DNA of 50,756 nucleotides from CAYVQE01 sp964633205 (GTDB lineage: Bacteria; Myxococcota; B64-G9). Shown one piece after another: positions 27,452 through 35,526 of this stretch. Every line of letters begins with the position of its first letter. Position 1 is the first letter of the stretch. The position numbers and the translations under genes were made by a program. The notes under the pieces were generated by a model that was not told where the DNA came from, made no database searches, and saw only the letters and a program-made list of their open reading frames with translations. The DNA lies in assembly GCA_964633205.1 (NCBI GenBank), contig CAZWFN010000030.1:1-50756 (forward strand), read 5' to 3'.

Positions 27452-28384
27452 TCATTCCGGCCCCCCCGGCCGCTCGATCGGATCGCCGCTGCGCACGGTG
27501 CCGCCGCGCAGCACCCGGGCGAACACGCCGTGCTCGGGCATGATGCAATAACCTACCTGGTGGAAGATGGCGCAGGGAGTGTGGCATTCCTTGCCCAGCT
27601 GGGTCACCTCCAGCTCGATCTGCTCGCCCACCCGCAGCCGGTCACCGGGCCGCAGCCGACCGAGATCCAGCCCGGCGACCACCAGGTTCTCGCCGAAAGC
27701 GCCAGCCGCGAGCTCCAGGCCCCGCCGGCGCATCTCCTCGATCCGCTCTGCGGCCAGCAGGCTGACCTGGCGGTGCCAGTCGCCGGCGTGGGCGTCGCCA
27801 CGCAAGCCGTGTCCAGCCACCAGCTCGGCGCTGCCCGCATCGGCCTTGGCCTCGCCTTTGTCCCGGCTGGTGCAGACCGCCAGGATACGGCCCGCCAGGG
27901 GCGCCTGCTCCTGCTGTCGGCGATCGTAAGTGCCGCTCTTGCCGCCGGACTTGTGCTCGAGACGGACGCCCTCGATGCGCATTTGGCGATCCATCGACTT
28001 GCACATGTCGTAGACCGTCAAGGCGGCCACCGACACGGCGCACAAGGCCTCCATCTCGACCCCGGTCCGACCGCTGCAACGGACCTCGCTGCGCAGCTCC
28101 ACCCGGTCGGCGGCCAGCTGCAGATCGACCGCCACCACATCCAACAGCAGCGGATGGCACAAGGGGATCAGCTCCGGGGTGCGCTTGGCCGCCTGGATTC
28201 CGGCCAGCCGCGCCGCGGCCAACACATCGCCCTTGGCCGCCGCGCCATCGCGGATGGCCGCGATCACGTCCGGCCGGGTGAGCACCCGGGCGCTGGCCAC
28301 CGCCCGGCGCACGCTGGACGACTTCTCGCCCACATCCACCATGCGGGCCCGACCGTGATCGTCCAAATGGCTCGATCCACCCAT
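27452..28384 (-). CDS. MoaC-MOSC fusion protein of molybdenum cofactor synthesis
   Basis: 310 residues; ATG 28384 follows GGAGG and lies two bases after the moaA stop. Residues 1-155 are MoaC, cyclic pyranopterin monophosphate synthase: KSSSVRRA, IPLCHPLLLD, TGVEMEALCAVSVAALTVYDMCKS with the conserved Asp and Lys. Residues 160-310 are a MOSC domain (GLRGDAHAG, GAFGENLVV, LGKECHTPC with conserved Cys). MOSC domains carry Moco or sulfide in Moco-sulfurase-type proteins. MoaC acts right after MoaA, which fits the gene order. The fusion would join an early step to a later handling step. Confidence 0.9.
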   Translation of the reverse strand: MGGSSHLDDHGRARMVDVGEKSSSVRRAVASARVLTRPDVIAAIRDGAAAKGDVLAAARLAGIQAAKRTPELIPLCHPLLLDVVAVDLQLAADRVELRSEVRCSGRTGVEMEALCAVSVAALTVYDMCKSMDRQMRIEGVRLEHKSGGKSGTYDRRQQEQAPLAGRILAVCTSRDKGEAKADAGSAELVAGHGLRGDAHAGDWHRQVSLLAAERIEEMRRRGLELAAGAFGENLVVAGLDLGRLRPGDRLRVGEQIELEVTQLGKECHTPCAIFHQVGYCIMPEHGVFARVLRGGTVRSGDPIERPGGPE

Positions 28385-28386
28385 GC

Positions 28387-29331
28387 TCAGCCTCCGATGG
28401 CCGACATTTGGCGGCCCGGCCAGATGCATTCCGGGGCGCACTTGTGCGCCAGCACCCGCGCCAGCCGCTGGCGGACCTCGGCCTCGTCGCCCCGGCGCAA
28501 GGGCGCTGCCAGATCGAGCCAGTCGGGATGGCGCAAGCAGGCGAACAGCTTGCCCCGGCTGTCGAGGCGCAGGCGATCGCAGCGGTCGCAGAAAGGCTCC
28601 GACACCGAAGAGATGAAGCCCACCACCAGCTCGCGGCCATCGACCCGCAGCCGGTGGCGCTGGGCGGTGGCACTGGCGGCCAGCAACTCCGAGCGGCCGA
28701 AGCGCTGCTCCAGCCCGGCGAGCACTTCGCTGGACGCCAAAAACTCGGTGCGGTGCATCCCGGCGGCCACGCTGATCGGCATCAGCTCGATGAAACGCAG
28801 CTCCACCGCTTCGCGCGCCGCCCAGCGCACCAGGCGCTCCAGCGCAGCGCCGGCCAGCGACCGCAGCAGCACCGCGTTGACCTTCAGCGGGGCGAAACCG
28901 GCCGTGCGGGCTGCGGCCAGACCGTCGAGCACCGCCGCCAGCCGGCCACCGCGGGTCAGGGCGGTGTAGACCTCCGCATCCACGGTGTCCAGGCTGACGT
29001 TGATCCGGTCGAGTCCGGCGCTGCGCAGCCCGGCGGCCAGCTCGACGAGGCGTGTGCCATTGGTGGTCAGGCACAGCTCCGTCCGGGGCAAGCGCTGGCG
29101 CAGGGCGGCCACCACCTCGACCACATCGGGTCGCAGCAAGGGCTCGCCGCCGGTCAGTCGCAGCTTGCGCAGCTCCACCTCGGCATCCAACCAGCCGACC
29201 AGCCGCAGCAGCGAATCGGTATCCAGGCCGGGCCGCCCGACCGCCAGCCGATGCTCCCGGGCCGGCCGGCAGTAAGTGCAGCGCAGGTTGCACTCGTCGC
29301 AGATGGACAGCCGCAGGTAGATCGACTTCAT
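28387..29331 (-). CDS. moaA: GTP 3',8-cyclase MoaA
   Basis: 314 residues. The radical SAM cluster motif C14-x3-C18-x2-C21 sits near the N-terminus, and the second cluster is FCDRCDRLRLDSRGKLFACL (CX2CX13C). LRLTGGEPLLRPD binds SAM and the protein ends in Gly-Gly, the essential C-terminal pair. MoaA turns GTP into 3',8-cyclo-GTP with MoaC completing the first Moco step. GGGAG lies seven bases before the ATG. The start is 15-20 residues shorter than E. coli MoaA. A Moco riboswitch and a promoter lie upstream. Confidence 0.96.
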   Translation of the reverse strand: MKSIYLRLSICDECNLRCTYCRPAREHRLAVGRPGLDTDSLLRLVGWLDAEVELRKLRLTGGEPLLRPDVVEVVAALRQRLPRTELCLTTNGTRLVELAAGLRSAGLDRINVSLDTVDAEVYTALTRGGRLAAVLDGLAAARTAGFAPLKVNAVLLRSLAGAALERLVRWAAREAVELRFIELMPISVAAGMHRTEFLASSEVLAGLEQRFGRSELLAASATAQRHRLRVDGRELVVGFISSVSEPFCDRCDRLRLDSRGKLFACLRHPDWLDLAAPLRRGDEAEVRQRLARVLAHKCAPECIWPGRQMSAIGG

Positions 29332-29374
29332 CAGCCAGCTCCCGGACGCTCGTTCTGGAAAGGTAGGCGGCAGC

Positions 29375-29480
29375 GGTGGGTACCGGTGCGACCCCTTTCC
29401 AAGCGCGGGAGGCGCGGCGGTTTCCCGACCGCACCCTATCGATCGCCCGCCCCTGGCCAGCAGCTTTAGGCCGGACGATT
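29375..29480 (-). promoter_or_regulatory. Moco (molybdenum cofactor) riboswitch in the moaA leader
   Basis: On the minus strand the leader contains CGCCTCCCG (about 29415-29407) followed four bases later by TGGAAAGG (about 29401-29394), as I recall for the E. coli moaA leader. An upstream GGGAAACC strand pairs with the TCCCG strand and an outer GGTGCG/CGCACC helix closes the core. It lies 45-150 bases before the moaA ATG. The exact ends are estimated. In enterobacteria this RNA lowers moaA expression when cofactor is plentiful. Confidence 0.78.
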
Positions 29481-29496
29481 CGGAGTCACCCTGATC

Positions 29497-29525
29497 TACT
29501 TAGCGCCTAGCCCCGGCGGCGTCAA
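29497..29525 (-). promoter_or_regulatory. Candidate promoter of the Moco operon, overlapping the stop of the HEAT-type gene
   Basis: Minus strand TTGACG (29525-29520), 17-base spacer, TAAGTA (29502-29497). The -10 contains the stop codon TAA of the upstream gene. The predicted start near 29490 gives a 160-base leader that holds the whole riboswitch. Confidence 0.6.
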
Positions 29526-31200
29526 GCCCGTCCTCGAGCTGAAACCAGATCTGCTCGACCGGCGGCCTGGGAGCGCGACCCGCGGCCAGCGCCTCGAGCC
29601 GACGGCGGATGCCGGGATCGCGCTCGCGGTCCAGCGCCTGTCCGACGAGCGCTGCCGGCACCTCGTCCAACCGGCCCAGCAAACCGGCAGCCAGGTAGCG
29701 GACCAAGGGGCAGGGATCGAACAGCCCCATGCCGGCGCGTTCCAGCAGCAGCCGGCGGTCGCGCACCGGGACCGCGCGCAGCATCAGCAGCGCCAAGGGG
29801 GCCGCCGGCTCGCGCCGGGCCGCTGCCACCACCGATTCCGGGTCCCAGTAGGCGCAGGCCCGGGCGCGCACCAACGCGCTGGCCCGCACCCGCGGGTCGG
29901 GGTGGCGCAGATCGGCCCGAAAGGCCCGCCGGGCCGGCCAGACCTCGTGCTGGCAGCCGAGCTGCTGCGCCGAACCCCGCACCGCCGGAGCCGGATCACG
30001 CACCAGCCGCTCCAGCCCCTCGGGCACCTCGAACCACCAGCGCACCATCACCGTGTCCAGCAACCGCAGGCGCACCCGGGGGTCGGGGTGGGTGGCCAGG
30101 GCGTCCAGCACACCCGGTCGCGGCCCGCGGCGCAGCCGCAGCTGGGCCCGCAGCATACGCACCAGGGCGTGTCCAGCGGTGGCGCCGGCCGGCGCCTGCA
30201 GCTGCTGCTGAGTCCCCGCTTTCCCCGAGTCGCCCTTTCGCCCGCCGTTTTTTCCGCCGTTGCGGTCGCCGTTTCGACCTGCGTTCCTGTCGCCACTGCC
30301 ACAGGCGGCGGCGCCGAGACCCTGCTCGACGGCCTGCTGGATGGCGCCGCGACCGCGCCAGCGCCGGGAGCGGGCCAGCTCCTCGGCCGCGGCGGCCCGC
30401 AGCTCCCAGTCGGGGGCTTCGAGCAGCTCGGACAGACAAGCGGTCTCTTTGCGCCGCCGGGCCCGCCGGGCCCGCTTGCGCTGGCGCCAGCTCTTGCCGG
30501 GCAGCGGTTCTTTCTCGTCGGTCAGCGCCAGACAATCGCGCACCGCTTCCAGCGGCGGCGCCTCGCTCCACCGCTCGGCGCCGCCATCGTCCGTGGGCCG
30601 CAGACCCATCACCACCCACAGCCCATCGCAGTAGCAAGCGCTCAACCGCGAACGACCGTCCTGGGCGAAGCCCCCGGGAAGCGCCGGTGGCGCCGGTCGG
30701 CCAGCTGGCATCAACTCGGCCCAGATGGAAAAGCCGAAGCGCCCGGGTGCATCCGGCTCGAACCGCAGGCGCCCTTCCAACCGGGCGGGCTTGCCCTTCC
30801 CCCGGCCGCCGAGCCGCCGGCGCAACACGGTCTTCAAGCAGGCGGGCAAGCGGGTGCGGTCGAAGGCCGAACGCGGGATGTGCGGCCCGGCGATGCCGCC
30901 GCCCGGATGCAGATCGAGCGTGAAGCGCAGGCCACCACCGACCCGGGTCGTCTCCACCGCGGCCCGTTCGACGCAGCTCGCCAGGTGCTGGCGCAGGGCG
31001 GCCCGCTGCAGCAAAGCCTCGAGCGCACAATCGGTGAGCTCCGCCGGACTGCCATCCGCGGCGCGCAGCCGGCGGTCGCTGCAGGCCGCCCGCTCGGTCC
31101 GGGCGTCATCAGCGCGCACCGTTCCGGCCAGCGCCAGCAAGGCCCCGAATACCAGACCGAGGCGCGCCAGCTCGCCGGTCCCGTATCGACCCGCGATCAC
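29500..31200 (-). CDS. Exported HEAT-like repeat protein with Asn/Gly-rich insert
   Basis: 566 residues. GTG 31200 overlaps the stop of the VWA gene by four bases (GTGA) and gives a good signal peptide (basic start, LGLVFGALLALAGTVRA-DDA). The middle part has beta-rich, Gly-containing sequence; an RNGDRNGGKNGG-type low-complexity insert lies near residues 295-315. The last 230 residues have repeated two-helix units (RLRLLDTVMVRWWF; VRASALVRARAC; LVRYLAAGLLGRL) like HEAT or PBS-type repeats. The protein would be periplasmic. Such proteins serve as scaffolds. Its role in the VWA operon is unknown. Confidence 0.78.
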   Translation of the reverse strand: MIAGRYGTGELARLGLVFGALLALAGTVRADDARTERAACSDRRLRAADGSPAELTDCALEALLQRAALRQHLASCVERAAVETTRVGGGLRFTLDLHPGGGIAGPHIPRSAFDRTRLPACLKTVLRRRLGGRGKGKPARLEGRLRFEPDAPGRFGFSIWAELMPAGRPAPPALPGGFAQDGRSRLSACYCDGLWVVMGLRPTDDGGAERWSEAPPLEAVRDCLALTDEKEPLPGKSWRQRKRARRARRRKETACLSELLEAPDWELRAAAAEELARSRRWRGRGAIQQAVEQGLGAAACGSGDRNAGRNGDRNGGKNGGRKGDSGKAGTQQQLQAPAGATAGHALVRMLRAQLRLRRGPRPGVLDALATHPDPRVRLRLLDTVMVRWWFEVPEGLERLVRDPAPAVRGSAQQLGCQHEVWPARRAFRADLRHPDPRVRASALVRARACAYWDPESVVAAARREPAAPLALLMLRAVPVRDRRLLLERAGMGLFDPCPLVRYLAAGLLGRLDEVPAALVGQALDRERDPGIRRRLEALAAGRAPRPPVEQIWFQLEDGLDAAGARR

Positions 31201-33467
31201 GCGAAGCCCCAACGTCGTCGCAAGAACCATTCCAACGTCCACAATGCCAGCACCAGCCCGAGCGCCCAACCCACGCCCAACAGCGGACGCGTGGTACTGG
31301 CCTCTACACGGTAGCGTCGGCCTTCGGCGAACTCCAGTGCATCCAACGCGCCGGTGTCGACGCTGTCCGACCGGCCGCCGGTGGCCTCGGCGATCCGCTC
31401 CAGCAGCCCGGGCCGGGGCCGGGGTTGGCTGCGCTCGCGACCCCCACCGGTGACCACGAAGGCCTCTTCGGCGCGAAGCCCGGTGCCGGCTTCGGCCTCG
31501 GCCTCCAAGCGGGCCAGGTAGGCGCCCGGCTGCAAAGCGTCGAGTTCGATCTCGGCCTTGCCGCCGGCATCGAGCACCACGCTGCGCCGCTCCAGGGGCT
31601 CACCGCGACGAGCGCCGAACAGGGTCAGCCGCATCCGCGCGCCTTGGGCAGCGCCGCGCTGCCGGGCCTCGAGTCGGACCGGCTCTTCGGGCCCATACCG
31701 GGTGCGGGCGGTCTGCAGCGATACCGCCTGCATGCCCGGGTCGCGGATCAACCAGTGCAGCAGATTGTTGAACAGACGGTGATAAATCCGCGGCGCGCCG
31801 CCCTGGCCGGCGTGGAGGAAGTTCCAGCGCCAGAGTCCATCGGTCAGCAGAGCCGCCGACCGCCCCCGTTCGACCTGGCGCAGGGCCAGGATCGGGGCCC
31901 GCCGGTCGCCGGAGCGCTCGAAGGGATGCTCCACCAAGACCACCGCCTGCGGTTGCAAGCCCTCGGCCTGGTTGAAGGAGCCGAAAGGGGGCAGCTGGTC
32001 GAAGGCGTCCCCCAAGCCCACGTCGAGCACCGGGTGATCGGCCCCGGCCGAAGACGGTACGGCCCGGAAGGCCTGGTCCCGCAGATCGTCACCCGGAGCC
32101 AACCGGACCGGCAGCACCGACTCCAGCGGGGTCTGGCCGTAGCCGCCGGCGCCGAAGGAGAGGTCGCCACCGATCATCAACAGCGCGCCGCCGTCGCTGA
32201 CATACTCGGCCAGTTGGGGCAGGTAGTAGGTCACCCGGTAGGGCCCATGGTTGAAGTTCTGGAAGACGACCGCATCGAAGGTCGGCAGCTCGTGGCCGAA
32301 CAGCTCGTCGACCGGAAAGGGGATCAGGCTGAGCCGGTCCTGGGACACGCCCGGTGCATCGTGGGCGGTGCGCAGGATGAAAAAGCTGACCAGGTCGACG
32401 TTGGGGTTGCGCTTGAGCGCCTGGCGCAGGAAACGCACATCCCACGAGGGCCGGCCGACCAGGTGCAGCACCCGAATCTTGTCCCGGATGATACGGGCCA
32501 CGAAGGTGTGCTGGTTGTTGTCGGACAAGCGCTCGCCCGGCACCACCGGCGTGCTGACGCGGTAGACGAACTTGCCGACCCGGTCGGGCACGAAGCGCAG
32601 GGTCACCCGCCGCGGCTCGCCCGGCTCCAACTGCACCGAAGTCGAAGCCAGATTGCGGCCCTCCTGCTCGAGCGACACCGGCGCGGTGACAGCACCCAGA
32701 CCGGTGGCCACCAACTCCACCTCCACTTCGACCGCGTTGCGGATGAAAGCGAAATCATCGGCGCTCACCTCGGCGATGGCCAGATCGCGAAAAGGCTCCG
32801 CGCCGCCGACGGCGAAGGTGTTGACGGGAACCGGATAATCATCGAGCGCCCCGGCGATGGTCTCGGCTGCGCGCTCCGGCGGCTGGCGGCCCAGGCCGGT
32901 GGTGTCGGCACCGTCCGAGATCAGCACCACCGCAGCCAGATCATCGCCCGCCCGGGCCGCGATCGCCTCGAGCACCGCGAGCAGGTCGGTAGCGGCACCA
33001 TCGGCGGCGGTGCCCAGGTCTTGGAGCGCGGCGGTCCGCAGGCCGCTGTCGAAGTGAAAAGACGCGATCTCGAAGCGACCGGACAGGGCATCCAGCTGGC
33101 CGGCTTCCCGCTGCAGCCAGGCCGCCACCCGTTGGCGGCGCTGCGCCGCCGCGTCCGCCGGCAGCGCCATCGAGCGGCTGGCGTCGACGGCCACCACCAG
33201 CCGCCGGCGCAGCGGGCTGAGCTGGCGGTGTTGTAATGCCGGCTCGAGCAGCAGCAGCGCCAACAGGGCCAACGAGACTGCACGCAGCCCGAACAACAGC
33301 CACCGGCGCCAACGATCGATCTCGCCGCGCAGGCCCCGCCAGGTCAGCACCAGCACCGCAAGCGCCACCACCACCGCCAACAGCAGCCGCCAGCCGCTGG
33401 CAGCCTGGAGGACGAGCAGCGTGTCGGTCAGCTCACCCGGCTGCGCAATACCGGTCGACTGCGGCAC
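31197..33467 (-). CDS. Membrane VWA-domain protein, BatA/aerotolerance-like, with glutamine-amidotransferase-like domain
   Basis: 756 residues. GTG 33467 has GGAGG nine bases upstream. Two helices lie at about 27-45 and 57-78. A VWA domain follows: VDASRS (MIDAS, D-x-S-x-S) near 94 and ISDGAD near 168. A beta domain and then a class-I amidotransferase-like region (about 350-560) with FDAVVFQNFNHG and GGALLMIGG come next, and a last helix near 735-752. This matches the large membrane VWA proteins that sit with DUF4159 proteins and MoxR ATPases in many bacteria; MoxR and DUF58 are absent here. The gene overlaps the next gene and lies three bases from the DUF4159 gene. Confidence 0.86.
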   Translation of the reverse strand: MPQSTGIAQPGELTDTLLVLQAASGWRLLLAVVVALAVLVLTWRGLRGEIDRWRRWLLFGLRAVSLALLALLLLEPALQHRQLSPLRRRLVVAVDASRSMALPADAAAQRRQRVAAWLQREAGQLDALSGRFEIASFHFDSGLRTAALQDLGTAADGAATDLLAVLEAIAARAGDDLAAVVLISDGADTTGLGRQPPERAAETIAGALDDYPVPVNTFAVGGAEPFRDLAIAEVSADDFAFIRNAVEVEVELVATGLGAVTAPVSLEQEGRNLASTSVQLEPGEPRRVTLRFVPDRVGKFVYRVSTPVVPGERLSDNNQHTFVARIIRDKIRVLHLVGRPSWDVRFLRQALKRNPNVDLVSFFILRTAHDAPGVSQDRLSLIPFPVDELFGHELPTFDAVVFQNFNHGPYRVTYYLPQLAEYVSDGGALLMIGGDLSFGAGGYGQTPLESVLPVRLAPGDDLRDQAFRAVPSSAGADHPVLDVGLGDAFDQLPPFGSFNQAEGLQPQAVVLVEHPFERSGDRRAPILALRQVERGRSAALLTDGLWRWNFLHAGQGGAPRIYHRLFNNLLHWLIRDPGMQAVSLQTARTRYGPEEPVRLEARQRGAAQGARMRLTLFGARRGEPLERRSVVLDAGGKAEIELDALQPGAYLARLEAEAEAGTGLRAEEAFVVTGGGRERSQPRPRPGLLERIAEATGGRSDSVDTGALDALEFAEGRRYRVEASTTRPLLGVGWALGLVLALWTLEWFLRRRWGFA

Positions 33468-33470
33468 GGG

Positions 33471-34211
33471 TCACAGCCTCCGGCGCTTGAGGATGAAAGG
33501 CAGATGGACCCTGTCGTCCTTGTAGTCCAGACACAGGGCGTAATAGATCAAGTTGATGCCCAGCTGGAAGGTCCGCTCGCGCTGCAGCTCGCCCCCCGGC
33601 TCGACCGCGAACTCCCAAGCGCCGTACAGATCGCGGCTGACGGCACCCAGCATGTCGTTCTGAGAGTAGACCACCGCCAAACGCTCGTCGAGCGCCACAC
33701 CCAACAGCCGATCCTTGGCGCGCACCCGCCCGGCGGCGTCCGACACCAGAAAGAATGTCTTGAACAGCACGTGATCCCAGGCGACGGGTTGCAGTGCGTC
33801 CTGGGGAAAAAGCGTATCGAGAATCCGCCGCACCGAGCGGTCGAAGGCTCCGCCGGGCTCGGCCTGCGGGTCGTCGATCCACAACATGCCCCCGAGCTTC
33901 AAGTGCCGCCGCAGGTTGGCCAAGGCCCGCTCGCCCAGCGCGGCGGTGTCCCCCGGGCAGCTCCAGACGAGCAACGGGGTGCGATAGAGCCCGTCTTCGG
34001 CCGGGTCGACCGCGCGCATCTCGAGCTCGGCCTCGACGCTGGTGCGCTTCGTCAGCTCCCAGCCGAGCTGCCGCCAGCCATGGCTGCGCCCGTCCCAGGG
34101 CTGGGCACAGGGCAGCCGGCCGGCCACCAACCGCTGATCCGGCGGCGGCTCCGCGCCGCTGGCGGCGGCGGCCGTGGCCAAGAAGAACAGAATGAACGCC
34201 ATGCAACGCAT
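33471..34211 (-). CDS. DUF4159 domain exported protein
   Basis: 246 residues from ATG 34211; the segment MRCMAFILFFLATAAAASGAE is a signal peptide, and a nearby candidate -10 makes this start nearly leaderless. The mature part matches DUF4159: LGWELTKRTSVEAE, PLLVWSCPGD, HLKLGGMLWIDD, HVLFKTFFLV, RLAVVYSQNDM, and LGINLIYYAL. The family is found with VWA and MoxR genes but has no known activity. A longer frame to 34280 is possible but adds an untypical basic segment. Confidence 0.87.
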   Translation of the reverse strand: MRCMAFILFFLATAAAASGAEPPPDQRLVAGRLPCAQPWDGRSHGWRQLGWELTKRTSVEAELEMRAVDPAEDGLYRTPLLVWSCPGDTAALGERALANLRRHLKLGGMLWIDDPQAEPGGAFDRSVRRILDTLFPQDALQPVAWDHVLFKTFFLVSDAAGRVRAKDRLLGVALDERLAVVYSQNDMLGAVSRDLYGAWEFAVEPGGELQRERTFQLGINLIYYALCLDYKDDRVHLPFILKRRRL

Positions 34212-34218
34212 CCCGGGC

Positions 34219-34247
34219 AGAATAGCACGACTGGCGGGTCGGAAAAA
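34219..34247 (-). promoter_or_regulatory. Weak candidate promoter for the VWA operon
   Basis: Minus strand TATTCT (34224-34219) with a poor -35 (TTTTTC, 34247-34242). Transcription would start near 34212, next to the chosen ATG. Confidence 0.3.
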
Positions 34248-34325
34248 TGGTCGAATCGCCATTTGACTGAACCCCGCCACTCATGGAACCATGCGGGCTT
34301 CAGTTCGACAGCGATCGGAGGAACC

Positions 34326-35510
34326 ATGGAACTCAGAGATGTCTATATCCTGGAGGGTTGTCGGACGGCCATCGGCTCGTTCGGCGGCCAGTTCCTGAAA
34401 GTGCGGGCCGCCGACCTCGGGGTGGTGGCCGCCGAAGAGGCGATCCGACGCGCCGGCGTGGACAAGGCCGCCCTGGACGACGTCCTGGTCGGCTGCTGCA
34501 TGATGGTCTCGGACGAAATCAACATCGGACGCGTGATCTCGCTGCGGGCCGGCATCCCGGACTCCGTACCGGCGGCCACCATCCAACGCCAGTGCAGCTC
34601 CAGCATGCAGGCGCTGGTGTTCGCCGCCCAGCAGATCCAGACCGGGGAGAGCGACCTGGTCCTGGTCGGCGGTGTGGAGAGCATGAGCCACACCCCATAC
34701 ACCCTCAAGGGCGCGCGTTGGGGATACCGGCTGCGCGACGGAGTGCTGACCGACGCGCTGTGGGAAGGGCTGACCGATCCGGTCAAGGATCTGATCATGG
34801 GCCTGACCGCGGAAAACCTGGCCGCCAAGTACGACATCTCGCGCCAGGCCCAGGACGAGCTGGCGCTGACCAGCCACCAGCGCGCGGCGGCGGCCATCCG
34901 CGAGGGTCGCTTCGCCGAAGAGATCGTCCCGGTCGAGGTGCCGGCCAAGCACGGTCAAACCCGGACCATCGACACCGACGAGCACGTGCGCATGGACATC
35001 ACCGCCGAGGACCTGGCCAAGCTCAAGCCGGCCTTCAAGAAGGATGGCACCGTCACCGCGGGCAACTCCTCGGGTCTGAACGATGCCGCCGCCTTCGTGG
35101 TGGTGGCCTCGGGCGACAAGGTGCGCGAGCTCGGCCTGGAGCCGATGGGCCGGCTGGTCAACCACGCGGTGGCCGGGGTGGAGCCCGAGCTGATGGGCTA
35201 CGGACCGGTGCCGGCCACGCGCAAGGCGCTCGATCGGGCCGGCTGGAAGCTGGCGGACGTCGAGCTGGTCGAGCTCAACGAGGCCTTCGCCGCCCAGTAC
35301 CTCGCCTGCGAGAAGCTGCTGGGGCTCGATCGCTCCATCACCAACGTCAACGGCAGCGGCATCGCCCTGGGCCATCCGGTCGGCTGCACCGGAATCCGGA
35401 TCACCATCTCGCTGCTGCACGAGATGCGGCGACGGCAGGCCAAGCGCGGCCTGGCCACCCTGTGCGTCGGCGGCGGCATGGGCAAATCCGTCCTGATCGA
35501 GGCCCCCTGA
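34326..35510 (+). CDS. Acetyl-CoA C-acyltransferase (thiolase)
   Basis: 394 residues; GGAGG precedes the ATG. The nucleophilic Cys is in RQCSSSMQA near 89, NEAFAAQ supplies active-site His/Glu surroundings, GHPVGCTGIR near 349 holds the catalytic His, and LCVGGGMG near 378 the second Cys. The full-length thiolase layout is intact. It could act in beta-oxidation or in acetoacetyl-CoA formation; specificity cannot be told. It stands alone and is divergent from the VWA operon. Confidence 0.95.
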   Translation: MELRDVYILEGCRTAIGSFGGQFLKVRAADLGVVAAEEAIRRAGVDKAALDDVLVGCCMMVSDEINIGRVISLRAGIPDSVPAATIQRQCSSSMQALVFAAQQIQTGESDLVLVGGVESMSHTPYTLKGARWGYRLRDGVLTDALWEGLTDPVKDLIMGLTAENLAAKYDISRQAQDELALTSHQRAAAAIREGRFAEEIVPVEVPAKHGQTRTIDTDEHVRMDITAEDLAKLKPAFKKDGTVTAGNSSGLNDAAAFVVVASGDKVRELGLEPMGRLVNHAVAGVEPELMGYGPVPATRKALDRAGWKLADVELVELNEAFAAQYLACEKLLGLDRSITNVNGSGIALGHPVGCTGIRITISLLHEMRRRQAKRGLATLCVGGGMGKSVLIEAP

Positions 35511-35526
35511 GCCGATCGGACCGCTC

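Noticed and set aside
27053..28969. Plus-strand open frame of 638 codons opposite the ECF-S, MoaC-MOSC and moaA genes
   Set aside because: Shadow reading frame; moaA and moaC motifs are on the minus strand.
31425..33236. Plus-strand open frame of 603 codons opposite the VWA gene
   Set aside because: Shadow; VWA motifs on the minus strand are intact.
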